Shown here: positions 33,791-44,896 of the stretch, piece after piece
How positions within the stretch are numbered: the stretch's first letter is position 1
Layout: each line of letters starts with the position of its first letter
Source of the DNA: Laguncularia racemosa
Lineage: Eukaryota > Streptophyta > Magnoliopsida > Myrtales > Combretaceae
Length of the DNA stretch: 64,000 nt
Direction: 5' to 3'
Assembly (NCBI GenBank): GCA_037954665.1
Contig: JBBMOL010000570.1
Span: 1-64,000, forward strand
The notes under the pieces: generated by a model
Told to the model about the DNA's origin: nothing
Database searches by the model: none
Seen by the model: the letters and a program-made list of their open reading frames with translations, nothing else
Made by a program: the position numbers and the translations under genes

Positions 33791-34404
33791 GAAGCCGGGA
33801 AAGATTGGAGCAACCATGAGAATGAACTTGCATTTATACAAGTCATTCAAGAAGATCAAAGCTGCCGGCCTAGACAACGCTGGCTTAAACGCCTCCGGCT
33901 TTGAACTGGCGTTGCAATTAGAGCGCGACAGAGGGACTACGTAGTCTACTACGCCGCCAACTTATATACCCGGCGTACATCCTACGCCGACTACTACGCC
34001 ACCTTCTACGTTGCCAGCGTACATTGCCTGTTTGTTATGTTTCCGCAACTTTATTATGTTATGTCGTTTTGGGCTTTTCTTTTACGAGTTGTAAATCCTA
34101 TTAAAAGCTGCTAGGGTTAGAAAACAGAACGTAGAACTTACATACAACATTGAATAATACAATTTGAGAGAATTCCTCTCTCCAAAGAACTTCCCTTGAA
34201 CTTATCGAATCTCTTCTGTGGCATTCAACCCCGACTTATCAATCGGTCTTTCATCTCGATTGTGGCGTCAACATAATATATCAAGGTTCTTGCCTCACCT
34301 ATAGGCAATGGGTCGCGGTTCTACTTGATTGTTTTGGCATCTTGGGTTGCAATTCCAAACGTATTGGTATAGGGTTTCGTCACACATGGGTGTGGTTCGT
34401 ATCA
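33658..34404 (+). repeat. 3' LTR of B3
   Basis: 747 bp, TGATGAAAGCC to TTCGTATCA, preceded by the PPT AAGAGGAGGGGAA and followed by the TSD GAAGC. Confidence 0.9.
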
Positions 34405-34409
34405 GAAGC

Positions 34410-34798
34410 CTAAGCATGTTTTCTCAAAATAAATCTAGAAAAAACTTACGTAAATATATTCTCCTCGATTTTTTCAATTCAATCTTACAATTTTACTAAT
34501 GTCACAATCTCAAAATAAATCAACTGAGTAACCACAAAATCCACAAAAGCTTGTATGACAAAACATTATCTTATTCTATCTTCAATCTTATATCTTTGGA
34601 AATGAACTTACTAAAATTTCATAGCTATCATAAAGCTAAACTTGCATAAAAGTAAATTAAACAATCATACTATCTACACACGTAAAATCTAAGTAAAACA
34701 CTATCTTGCTACTTATATAAATGAAATCATGTGACTAAAGAGAAGGCCACCAAAATGATGTTTCCTTATCAAAATACAAAAACTAGTTTAGGTTAGTA
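34410..34798. other. unassigned AT-rich spacer
   Basis: No gene or repeat recognised between the B3 TSD and the 8-bp TSD of the hAT-like element. Confidence 0.4.
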
Positions 34799-34825
34799 GT
34801 TTTGCCTAAAGGTGGGCAAAAAAAC

Positions 34826-36532
34826 TGATAGAGCCATTTTATACTCAATCTTTATAGTATAAATTGTGTTAAATTATTATTGATTTTATAGAAATCATAA
34901 GGAAATGGTACTTTAATTTTATCATCGTGATAAATCAGGTTAAATGGAGTCAAGGATGCTAATTCAAGTATTTTAGAGAAGTCATCTACAACTTGGATCA
35001 AGACAAGGAATTACACCACCGATGGAAGCACAGTTTGAGGCACGGCCAAGGTTCAAACCGTGTTACACACTGGACAAGAAGGCGAAAATGAGAACTTTCA
35101 ACAGAGAGAGACACGACTTAAGGCACGGCCGTGGTGGAACCCGTGGGAGAAACCGTGCTTGGAGCCGTGGTGGAAGATAGACGTGCTAAGGAGAAGAAAG
35201 TGTGGAACATCAACTAGATGAAGGCACGGCTTGAAATCTAGCCGTGGGTGTAACCGTGGTACACACTGGACACGGATGAAGACTTGAAGATTATGCACAG
35301 ATGAAGGTACAGCGTGAAATTTGGCCGTGTGTCTAACTGTAGTTCACATTGGGCGCGGATGAAGACTTGAAGATTATGCACAGATGAAGGCACGGCGTGA
35401 AATCTGGCCGTGTGTCTAACCGTGGTTCACATTGGGCACGGATGAAGACTTGAAGAATATGCACAGAGGATGGCACGGCTTGATCCACGGCCGTGTGTTT
35501 GGGCGTGCCAGGCAGACAAATCTTCACTTCTCGAAATCTACTTGGAAAAGGAAAGATATTTCCGTATCTTGCTAGCAAAAGATCACATGCCATCTCCCTA
35601 ACAATATAAATAGAACCAACCCTAAAGGGTTAGGACAACTTTTGATCTTGGAATCTTGGATCTTGAAGAAGGAAAAGCGGAGGCAGAGCAGGCAACACGG
35701 TTCATTATGTTTTTATTTTTATTTTTCGTTTTATTGATGAACATGAGTAGCTAAGCTACTTTTCTAGCCAAAGGGTCATAGATGTTTAATTCTCCACGAA
35801 TTGTGAGGTCTAATTGACTTGTATTTATTCTATTCTTCGCTTTCGGGTATTCATATATCTTCTGATCGTTTTGTCATTATTATCTTGTTGATTGGTATGA
35901 ATAGAGCTCTTCTACTCAATTAGCAAGTTAATATATTGTCAACTAGCACGTCAAATCCGTAATTGTTTGATTGTTCTAGTCTTAGTGACGCAATAACATG
36001 TTTGGTTATAAAAGAGGTGATCGAATTCATGTTATGGAGGTGTGTGATCATGTTTAAATAGGTTATCTTATAATCTACTGGCATGAATTGGTGGTCTCTC
36101 TAGATCTTAATGCTATTGATAGATTAAATCCTAAGCGCTTGTCTAGGGTTGTTTAATCAATAAGAGAAATAATTCAAAGCGCTTGTCTGAGGTTATCGAG
36201 GAAGTAAGGAGAGATAGGTTGTTAGAGCTTGTTAATAACCATAACTAGTTTATCTAGAACTAAGAATAGAGAACATTTGCATCGATGATCAATTCCTTGA
36301 ATTAAACTATCTTGATTCCTTTGGCTAAGCTTTTTATCAATATACAACTTTCTTATCTTGTTTTAACTTTATTCAATTCACAAACCAAACCCCCCATTTT
36401 CCTTTTTCTTTTATTCTCCTTGAATAGAATAAGTTTAACCAATCTCTGTGGATTCGACCCTACTCACCACTATATGCAAATCATATAATTGTCTAAAGTA
36501 GGTTTTATTTTTGTTGGATTCGACACCCATCA
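34826..36532 (+). repeat. 5' LTR of A1
   Basis: 1,707 bp. It contains a tandem duplication of an ~85-bp unit (about 35279-35448; unit includes ATGAAGACTTGAAGATTATG and GGCCGTGTGTCTAACCGTGG) that is single in the 3' LTR. Half-sites CACGG and CCGTG are dense from 35030 to 35520. Confidence 0.95.
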
Positions 36533-36537
36533 AATTT

Positions 36538-36554
36538 TGGCACCGTTGCCGGGG
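36538..36554 (+). other. tRNA-Asp primer-binding site of A1
   Basis: TGGCACCGTTGCCGGGG, one mismatch (A for G) from the tRNA-Asp complement. Confidence 0.93.
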
Positions 36555-36583
36555 ATTGGTGTCAAATTTATTTCTATTCTTGT

Positions 36584-38851
36584 ATGACTCATTCTTCTCA
36601 GACAGGTGAACTAATTTATAATCCGGAGATTGAGAAGACTCTAAAGAGACTACGACAAGAAGCTAGAGTATCCCCCGGACCGAACTTAGTATCGGACTTG
36701 TCTGATTCATCCCTTGATTCTGAAAAAGAGGACGACATGGCAAATCTCGAGAGAACCTTAAGGGAGTTGGCTGCGCCGGATGTGAATCAACAACCACTTT
36801 GTATTCACTACCCCAAACTAGCCGTGGAATTTGAATTGAAATCTGGGTTGATACATCTGCTACCTACATTTCATGGTCTTAAGAATGAAGATCCTCACAA
36901 GCATTTGAAAGAGTTCCATATAGTGTGTTCTAGTATGAGGCCGCAAGGAATAACCGACGATCAAATCAATCTACGCGCTTTTCCATTTTCTTTAAGTACT
37001 AGAGCTAAAGATTGGTTGTTTTATTTGCCTCCAGGTTCTATAACCACATGGACTGATATGGTGAGACTCTTCTTGGACAAATTCTTCCCCGCTTCCAGAG
37101 CCGCTGGTATAAGAAGAGAAATTTGCGGTATAAAACAAAGGGACACCGAGACTCTTCATGAGTATTGGGAGAGGTTCAAGCAATTGTGTGCAAGTTGCCC
37201 ACAACATGGGATATCTGAACAACTCCTTATCCAATACTTCTACGAGGGCCTACTTCCGATGGAGAGGAAGATGATGGATGCTGCAAGTGGAGGCGCCATA
37301 GTAAACAAAACCCCTGGTCAAGCTAGGGAATTGATCTCCATTATGGCTGCCAATTCGCAACAATTTGGGTATAGGCATGATACGTCTTCAAGGAAGGTAA
37401 ATGAGGTAAATGTGTCTAACCTTGAACATCAAATTTCTAATCTTACCTCCCTTGTGCAGCAGTTAGCTCTTAGAAAAACGCAGCAGGTGAAGGCTTGTGG
37501 AATTTGCGCTGCCCCTAATCATCCGACCGACATGTGCCCCACATTGCAAGATGACAATCATGAACACGCCAATGCTGTAGGCGGATTTCCAGGACAACCG
37601 CAAAGGAAGTATGACCCCTACTCGAATACTTACAATCCTGGATGGAGGGATCATCCTAACTTCCGATATGGCAATAACCCACAAAGTTTCCAACAATTCC
37701 AGCCTAAGCCATCACACCACGTACCCCAAGCTCCTTCCACTTCAGGTATGCCCCTTGAGGATATTGTTAAGTCTCTAGCTGTGAATACCAAACAATTTCA
37801 GGAGGAAACAAAGCAAAGCATTCAAAACTTGGAGAATCAGGTAAGCCAACTTGCTTCAGTCGTAAACAGGTTAGAAACTCAAGGTAAGTTACCTTCTCAA
37901 ACTATTACAAACCCGAAGCAAAGCGTTAATGCAATTACCTTGAGAAGTGGAACAGAATTGCAGGGATCAAATAAGAAAGGACATCCGTCTAATCTTGAGG
38001 AAGAGACCAAGAAAGAGACTTTGACTCTGAGCCAGCAGGGTGACCAGATTAGCAAGTCTCTAGTTGAGCCATCGAAGGTCACATTGATACCACCTCCTTT
38101 CCCCTCCAGATTAGCGAAATCCAAGAAGGAAGTGGAAGAAAAAGAGATTCTGGAAACGTTTCGTAAAGTCGAGGTAAATATTCATTTACTTGATGCAATT
38201 AAGCAAATACCGTGCTATGCTAGATTCCTCAAGGACTTGTGCACTAACAAAAGGAAGCTGAAAGGCAATGAAAAGATTAGTGTGAGTGAAAATGTTTCAG
38301 CTATTATTTAGAAGAAGCTTCCTCCTAAATGTAAGGACCCAGGTATGTTCGCCATTCCTTGCAAAATAGGTAGTCTTGGAATCGCTAGAGCCATGTGTGA
38401 TCTAGGAGCTTCTATCAATGTCATGCCTTTGTCTGTTTATCAACGTTTAAATGTTGGTCCTTTAAAGGAAACGGGTATTATTGTTCAACTTGCTGATAGG
38501 TCCAATGTTTATCCTGAGGGAGTTCTAGATGATGTTTTAGTTCAAGTCAATGGGTTGGTTTTTCCTGCTGATTTTTATGTGCTTGACATGGACGATAGTG
38601 ATTCTCATACTTCATCACTGATATTATTAGGACGACCATTCCTTAAGACTTCTAAAACGAAAATCGATGTAAATGATGGCACCCTCACTATGGAATTTGA
38701 TGGTGAAGTGATTAAATTTAACATTTATGATGCCATGAAACATCCTAACGATATCTCTCCTGTTTTTGTTACGGATGCTATTAACCCATCACCACAGGCA
38801 CCAAGGCTGGAATCAAAATCCTTATCCGAATATTTAGCCAGGAACGTCTAG
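36584..38851 (+). pseudogene. A1 gag-protease polyprotein, one internal stop
   Basis: A single frame of 755 sense codons broken only by TAG at 38309-38311; A2 reads Gln there (SAIIQKKLPPK). Gag starts MTHSSQTGELIYNPEIEKT. The retrotransposon gag domain is around residues 90-230, the knuckle is CGICAAPNHPTDMC, then coiled-coil-like QEETKQSIQNLENQVSQLAS, then FRKVEVNIHLLDAIKQIPCY leading into protease (CDLGASINVMPLSVYQRLN, LLGRPFLKTSKTKIDV). It ends SLSEYLARNV-stop. In A4 the stop-proximal CAGGAACGTCTAGCC follows integrase instead, so RT to integrase has been cleanly removed here. Gag alone (36584-38308) is intact. Confidence 0.9.
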
Positions 38852-40238
38852 CCAAAGACGTTAAAGAAAGGCGCTTCATGGGAGGTAACCCATGTAAAAA
38901 AAAAAAAAAAGTTTTGTTTTGCATTAGTTTTGGTTTGTTTTAGTTTTGTTTTGTTTTAGTTTAGTTTGTTTTGATTTTAGTGTAGTTTTGAACTCCTTGG
39001 ATCAGCTGCAGCAAGGATACACATAATCATATGACACTTTCCAGAGCTTAAGGGGAAAACTCCAATACCAGGGAAGTACCAGTATTTCCTTTCTCTTATT
39101 CTCTAATGTTCCTTGAGTTGTTAATTCCTTTTCAATTGTGCTAAATTAGAAACAGTGAGGACACTGTTCAAGCTAAGTGTGGGGGAGAGGATAATAAATT
39201 ATAGAGAATAGAGAATTGATCCATACTTTGAATGTTTGTCCTTAAGCAATTTTAAGCCAATTTTTTTCAAAATTATCATGAAATCTAGAGATTGTACTAA
39301 ATGTTATAATAAGCATCTACAAAATGTGAAATTGACTTGTTCAAATGCTTTACTCACCCACTGCTGTGATTAGAATACATGGTTAAAATTAAGTAGTGAA
39401 ATCTTTAAGAAACAAATTTACTTTGTATTTAGCTTTAGAATTGGAAGTCTAAGAGTAAGTCGAGTCCCTAAGTGAAAAATAAACAAGTTTACTTGTAGGT
39501 TATATTAGCTACTGTATACTCTTTTAAGTTGTTTGTAAAGCAATCATAACACTTAGTGAAAAAAAAAAAAAAGAATCAAGCATAGCCATTACTCCAATGA
39601 TTCAACTAATTGAGTTAAGAGTATTCAAACTTGAATGTTAGAGTGAGGAAGAGTCTGTAGGGGTATCTCAAAACCCGGTCACTTGAGTGATGAGCTCGGG
39701 ATGTTGCCGACTCAATGAACTCACTATAACGATAAGGGCGAAAAAGGCAAAAGTTCATGAAAAGAAGCGGGCAAAAACCCGTCAAAATAGATGCTTGAAT
39801 AAATCAAAAGAACATGAATGTAAACATTCATTGAATAAAACAAAGATGTATAAAAGAGAGAATATCTAGCAAAGAGCTTATACTATATGCTTTTACTTTA
39901 TGTTGCAAGGATTATATGTTTGCTAATGTCCAATGAAGTTTAATTGGGTGTTTTTCCTTAGTGGATTAAGTATTTACTTTTGGAATAAAAATTCTTTTGC
40001 TAAACATGAGGATTAAAGTTTGTTTTGTTTAGATTAGCTATTGAATTTTGCCCATAGTAATTTGATCACAGGAAACCAGTTTGGTTGAAGTAGTAGACAT
40101 TAAAACTACAAGTCATGAATTACAAATGAATAGATGCTTGGAATGATGAAAAGAAAGTTTGTATAATCTATGATAGATTTCTCAATTGATTTAATGCAAT
40201 TGCTTGAGGACAAGCAAGAGTTTAAGTGTGGGAGAATT
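38852..40238 (+). other. A1 non-coding 3' region
   Basis: Conserved with A2 and A4 but without a credible gene; the 60-codon frame at 39687 is not preserved. It starts with the hairpin CATGGGAGGTAACCCATG (38877-38894) and a poly-A/GTTTT-type low-complexity block. It ends with CAAGCAAGAGTTTAAGTG and the PPT. Confidence 0.75.
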
Positions 40239-41860
40239 TGATAGAGCCATTTTATACTCAATCTTTATAGTATAAATTGTGTTAAATTATTATTGATTTT
40301 ATAGAAATCATAAGGAAATGGTACTTTAATTCTATCATCGTGATAAATCAGGTAAAATGGAGTCAAGGATGCTAATTCAAGTATTTTAGAGAAGTCATTT
40401 ACAACTTAGATCAAGACAAGGAATTACACCACCGGAGGAAGCACGGTTTGAGGCACGGCCAAGGTTCAAACCGTGTTACACACTGGACAAGAAGGCGAAA
40501 GTGAAGACTTTCAACAGAGAGAGACACGGCTTAAGGCACGGCCGTGGTGGAACCCGTGGGAGAAACCGTACTTGAAGCCGTGGTGGAAGCCAGGACCAAG
40601 GAGAAGAAAGTGTGGAACATCAACCAGATGAAGGCACGGCTTGAAATCTAGCCGTGGGTGTAACCGTGGTACACACTGGACACGGATGAAGACTTGAAGA
40701 TTATGCACAGATGAAGGCACGGCGTGAAATCTGGCCGTGTGTCTAACCGTGGTTCACACTGGGCGCGGATGAAGACTTGAAGAATATGCACAGAGGATGG
40801 TACGGCTTGATCCACGGCCGTGTGTTTGGGCGTGCCAGGCAGACGAATCTTCACTTCTCGAAATCTACTTGGAAAAGGAAAGATATTTTCATATCTTACT
40901 AGCAAAAGATCTCATGCCATCTCCCTAACAATATAAATAAAACCAACCCTAAAAGGTTAGGACAACTTTTGATCTTGGAATCTTGGATCTTGAAGAAGGA
41001 AAAGCGGAGGCAGAGCAGGCAACACGGTTCATTATGTTTTTATTTTTATTTTTCGTTTTATTGATGAACATGAGTAGCTAAGCTACTTTTCTAGCCAAAG
41101 GGTCATAGATGTTTAATTCTCCATGAATTGTGAGGTCTAATTGACTTGTATTTATTCTATTCTTCGCTTTCGGGTATTCATATATCTTCTGATCGTTTTG
41201 TCATTATTATCTTGTTGATTGGTATGAATAGAGCTCTTCTACTCAATTAGCAAGTTAATATATTGTCAACTAGCACGTCAAATCCGTAATTGTTTGATTG
41301 TTCTAGTCTTAGTGACGCAATAACATGTTTGGTTATAAAAGAGATGATCGAATTCATGTTATGGAGGTGTGTGATCATGTTTAAATAGGTTATCTTATAA
41401 TCTACTGGCATGAATTGGTGGTCTCTCTAGATCTTAATGCTATTAATAGATTAAATCCTAAGCGCTTGTCTAGGGTTGTTTAATTAATAAGAGAAATAAT
41501 TCAAAGCGCTTGTCTGAGGTTATCGAGGAAGTAAGGGGAGATAGATTGTTAGAGCTTGTTAATAACCATAACCAGTTTATCTAGAACTAAGAATAGAGAA
41601 CATTTGCATCGATGATCAATTCCTTGAATTAAACTATCTTGATTCCTTTGGCTAAGCTTTTTATCAATATACAACTTTCTTATCTTGTTTTAACTTTATT
41701 CGATTCATAAACCAAACCCCCCATTTTCCTTTTTCTTTTATTCTCCTTGAATAGAAATAAGTTTAACCAATCTTTGTGGATTCGACCCTACTCACCACTA
41801 TATGCAAATCATATAATTGTCTAGAGTAGGTTTTATTTTTGTTAGATTCGACACCCATCA
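40239..41860 (+). repeat. 3' LTR of A1
   Basis: 1,622 bp, TGATAGAGCC to CACCCATCA, followed by the TSD AAAAC. It has a single copy of the ~85-bp unit duplicated in the 5' LTR. Confidence 0.95.
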
Positions 41861-42452
41861 AAAACCAACTAAACCAAACCTATCTATGAATTAAATTAAA
41901 TTAAATTAAACCAACAATATGGTTTTTCTTGCTATTTTGTTTGGAAAATTTCCAATTCAAACCAAATCAAACCAATAATTTATGATAATTTTAGAGGGGT
42001 AATTTAAACTAAATCATAAAATCGAACCAAACCATTTAAAAAAAAAACATTTAAAAGAACTTTTACTTTATATTTATTAAATAGTAATATATTTAAATTT
42101 TATGACCATAATTTAGCCAATATTTATATAGGTTGACTCAAAATTTATATTATATGTTAGTTTATGGAATAATTAGTTGTATTATATATTTAAAATATTT
42201 TTAGTTACTTGAGTATTGATTTTATCAATTTTTATATGATATTAATACATGTTATTATTAAATAAATTTAGTACTTGTTATATGAGATTACATATTAAGC
42301 AAATATAACTTTTTGAAAACAAAATATGGTTTAATCTATAAATCAAACTGAACCAAATCGAAATTTTATGATTTGAAAAAAAATCTAAAACAGAACCATA
42401 TGGTTTGGCGTAAAGCGATGAAAAATCAAATTGCATTTTATGATTTAGTTTG

Positions 42453-43668
42453 TGATAAGAATCAAAATTCGACAAAACCTATCATTAGGGCAAGAGTCAA
42501 AGGATTTCAAATCTTGGCAATGAGGGCCCATTTTGAGCAAATCGACGTAGGAATTATTTGTTTACTAACCTCTTTTCTCTTATTCATGTATTGTATATTC
42601 CAACAGGCACACTTATCATGCTTTATAGGGCGATGGACAAACTCACTAAGACTAAGCTTATGGGTTATCTATGGACCAACCTAAACCGACGATGAGTTGG
42701 GCCAATGAATCCTATGGAAGAGCTAGCATGATGAAGACTATTTTTATTTGTAATTATTTCTTTAGACTATTTATGTGTAAGCTTTTGGGACACTTTTTAT
42801 TTGGTTGTAATTGAGTTTTAGGACTAGCCACCCTAAAAGTGGCATAATTGTAATTTTGTAAACTTTTTAACCCTAAAGGGAGTAATTATAAATACTTGCT
42901 TAAATAGGGTTTTGGGAGTTAGCCAAATTTTCAAAAAAGAAAAAACACTTTACGTGTGAGGGTTAGGGTTTTCTTAATTCAAAATTGCTCTTATCAATTT
43001 CAAATCCCAATTTGAGGTTGTGACGAGTGGCTCCAAAGCTAATTTGTAAGTAATATCAAATTTACCTTGTTGCAATTTCCTTTCTTCACTAGTGACTTTG
43101 TATCTAGGGTTGATTTGGAAGTGTTATTGATCGAATTTTGATTGCATTTGCAATCAAATTCTTGTTGCTTCAATTGATTGGTTTTAGCATTTAAGTTTTA
43201 ACCTTCAATTTAGCTTCATTTTGAACCGTAAATCACTTTGTTGGGAAAGTGGATCACGGAATTGGTTCTTGCCATTTTTGTATGTAATTCACGTAGATTT
43301 ATTTGTAATCATTGTTATTTTAGAGGAATTTATTATTGTGGAATTGTTACTTGCAATTTAGAGCATTCGGATTTCATTGCATTCTATTAGGGTTCACGCT
43401 AAACCTAGTAAAGTTGAACCAAAATTGAACAAGTGAATTGGGGTTTATAAATTGCTCTAATTACATGTGCTTAATCTTGGTTTTAGGCATATCATATTTG
43501 GTATCAAAGCATCATCATACTTGGAATTAAGATTGATCACGCCATTATTTAAGAATTGGTTCATAAATATTGATGAATTGTGCAATTGTTGAACTAGTTT
43601 GATTGACATTATTTGATTGTCTTTCAAATTGATTTTGCATGTGCTTAACCCCTATTTTAGGCACATCA
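42453..43668 (+). mobile_element. internally deleted LTR element, TSD GTTTG, superfamily unassigned
   Basis: Flanked by a perfect GTTTG (42448-42452 and 43669-43673). A likely 5' LTR runs from TGATAAGAATC (42453) to TTAGGCATATCA (43494), followed by a PBS TGGTATCAAAGC (43499-43510; iMet type, one mismatch). Only 174 bp follow, ending CATGTGCTTAACCCCTATTTTAGGCACATCA-like in 43630-43668, a second copy of the LTR end. So almost the whole interior and most of the 3' LTR are deleted. TATA-like TATAAATAC is near 42890. The layout resembles the solo LTR at 4744. Confidence 0.65.
43499..43510 (+). other. primer-binding site of the deleted LTR element
   Basis: TGGTATCAAAGC follows the LTR end by four bases and is one base from the tRNA-iMet complement TGGTATCAGAGC. 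Confidence 0.6.
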
Positions 43669-43778
43669 GTTTGGTTTAAAGGAAAAATCAAATCGATCTA
43701 ATCCACACCCACTCTAGTTTTGACAACCATAACCAAAGAAACCAAAATGTGAAGGTATAGGCTGCAATTTATGAAAAG

Positions 43779-44896
43779 GTAAATTACAAAAAAGGTGATG
43801 TGTGTTTAATTTCATTTGTAAAGAGGTTACTCATATTTCATTTTTTTAACAGAGGTTTGTGTTTTTTAATTGTATATCAATAATGAATAATGACACAAGT
43901 CAATATTTTACTAAGTCAATAATTAATTAAATAGATAATATTAGTAAATTATATAATTTAATAAAAATAAAAAATATAGAAAATCAAAGAAATAATAGGA
44001 AACTTAAATTCATAGCAGCCAACTTTGGCAACACAATTTGATGCTACATTCGCAATGCTATTTAGCAAGAAACTTTGAGAAGATAAACCTTGGAGCTAGA
44101 GAACACTATTAACAGTCTCACCTTATATTCATCATGATCATAGCGTACTAAAAATCGACATTGGCAACCTCTAAATCATGTCTTCTTCTTTGTGCATCTA
44201 GGACATGAGCATCAAAAGATAGAGCTTGCACTTTTTCTTCCTGAACCATAGAATTGAAATATTTGATACTTTACATCTAGACACTTTTAGACCAAAAGAG
44301 GGTAAATACTAGATCGGTGTCCAACATATACTTATACATAGTTACACAAACATATGATATGTGTGGAGATGTACATCACTTAATAGACATAAACACACAT
44401 TCTCACCCGTAAATAAAGGATCGGGTCTCCAGAAAGCATGACAACACATTCCGATGCTTCATAAGGAAGAGGTCATTGCCTAATATGCTAACAAACATTA
44501 ACCCATTCATCTTTGTTTGCTCCAAACCCCACAAACCAAACAAGAATTTCATAAAAAGACACCAAGATACGCTATGAAAAGGGAAGACGTAAGGATAAGT
44601 GGATATATTTTCAACAATAGGTACCCTACAAACTGGATAAGAACTTCCATTTTTTCCCTCTTTTTCTTTTTTTTTTTACTTTTTTATTTTCTTTTTAATT
44701 TTTATCAAATTATATAATTCACTAATATTACTTTATTTAATTAATTATTTATTGGCCAGTAGAATATTAACACATGTTATTATTATTATTGATATAAAAT
44801 TTAAAAATACAAGTCACCTCTTATCAAAAAAAAAAAAAAAAATACAAGCAATTTCTTTATAAATGATAAAAACACAAGTTGCATTTTTGCATTTAC
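43779..44896. mobile_element. long-TIR (MULE-like or foldback) non-autonomous element
   Basis: About 200-bp imperfect terminal inverted repeats, 43779-43975 and 44690-44896, enclose ~0.7 kb. Outer ends are GTAAATTACAAAA and, reversed, GTAAATGCAAAAA. Further in, both arms share ATATCAATAAT, TAATTAATTAAATA, TAATATTAGT and ATTATATAATTT in order. Long TIRs with a GTAAATT-type start fit Mutator-like non-autonomous elements, but I could not find a 9-bp TSD. The interior has no transposase; short frames such as 44517-44717 are not credible. Confidence 0.6.

Larger units (their letters stand above)
27692..34404 (+). mobile_element. Ty3/gypsy family B element B3, RT/RNase H-deleted, with solo LTR inside
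   Basis: Perfect TSD GAAGC (27687-27691 and 34405-34409). LTRs are 764 and 747 bp. They are a distinct subtype: the TACACGG array is missing and a GCCGGC-rich block (27920-28075) takes its place. The body has many more stops than B1. It shares with B2 the exact in-frame RT-to-integrase junction, later interrupted by an A-type solo LTR (31314-32758). Net length is about 5.26 kb. Confidence 0.9.
34826..41860 (+). mobile_element. Ty3/gypsy family A element A1, complete gag-protease-only element
   Basis: 7,035 bp with perfect TSD AAAAC (34821-34825 and 41861-41865). Order: 5' LTR, tRNA-Asp PBS (one mismatch), gag, protease, 1.39 kb non-coding 3' region, PPT GTGTGGGAGAATT, 3' LTR. It has no RT, RNase H or integrase. 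The protease-to-3'-region junction equals that of A2, marking a shared non-autonomous ancestor. LTRs differ mainly by one extra ~85-bp unit in the 5' copy. Confidence 0.95.
34807..43716. mobile_element. non-autonomous hAT-like element, split by two insertions
   Basis: An 8-bp duplication GTTTTGCC (34799-34806) / GTTTTGAC (43717-43724) flanks termini TAAAGGTGGGCA (left) and, reversed, TAGAGTGGGTGTGG (right). The TA(G/A)(A)GGTGGG terminus and 8-bp TSD are hAT hallmarks. Removing A1 (with AAAAC) and the element at 42453 (with GTTTG) leaves about 0.65 kb, rich in AACCAAACC-type strings and with no transposase. The mismatches in TIR and TSD fit an old insertion. Confidence 0.65.

Noticed and set aside
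36538..36554. Possible tRNA fragment or tRNA gene
   Set aside because: Only 17 bases match, complementary to a tRNA 3' end and placed next to an LTR: a primer-binding site.
39687..39869. Env-like or accessory ORF in the family A 3' region (also 62859-63080)
   Set aside because: Short, not conserved in frame among A1, A2 and A4, with no signal or membrane segment.
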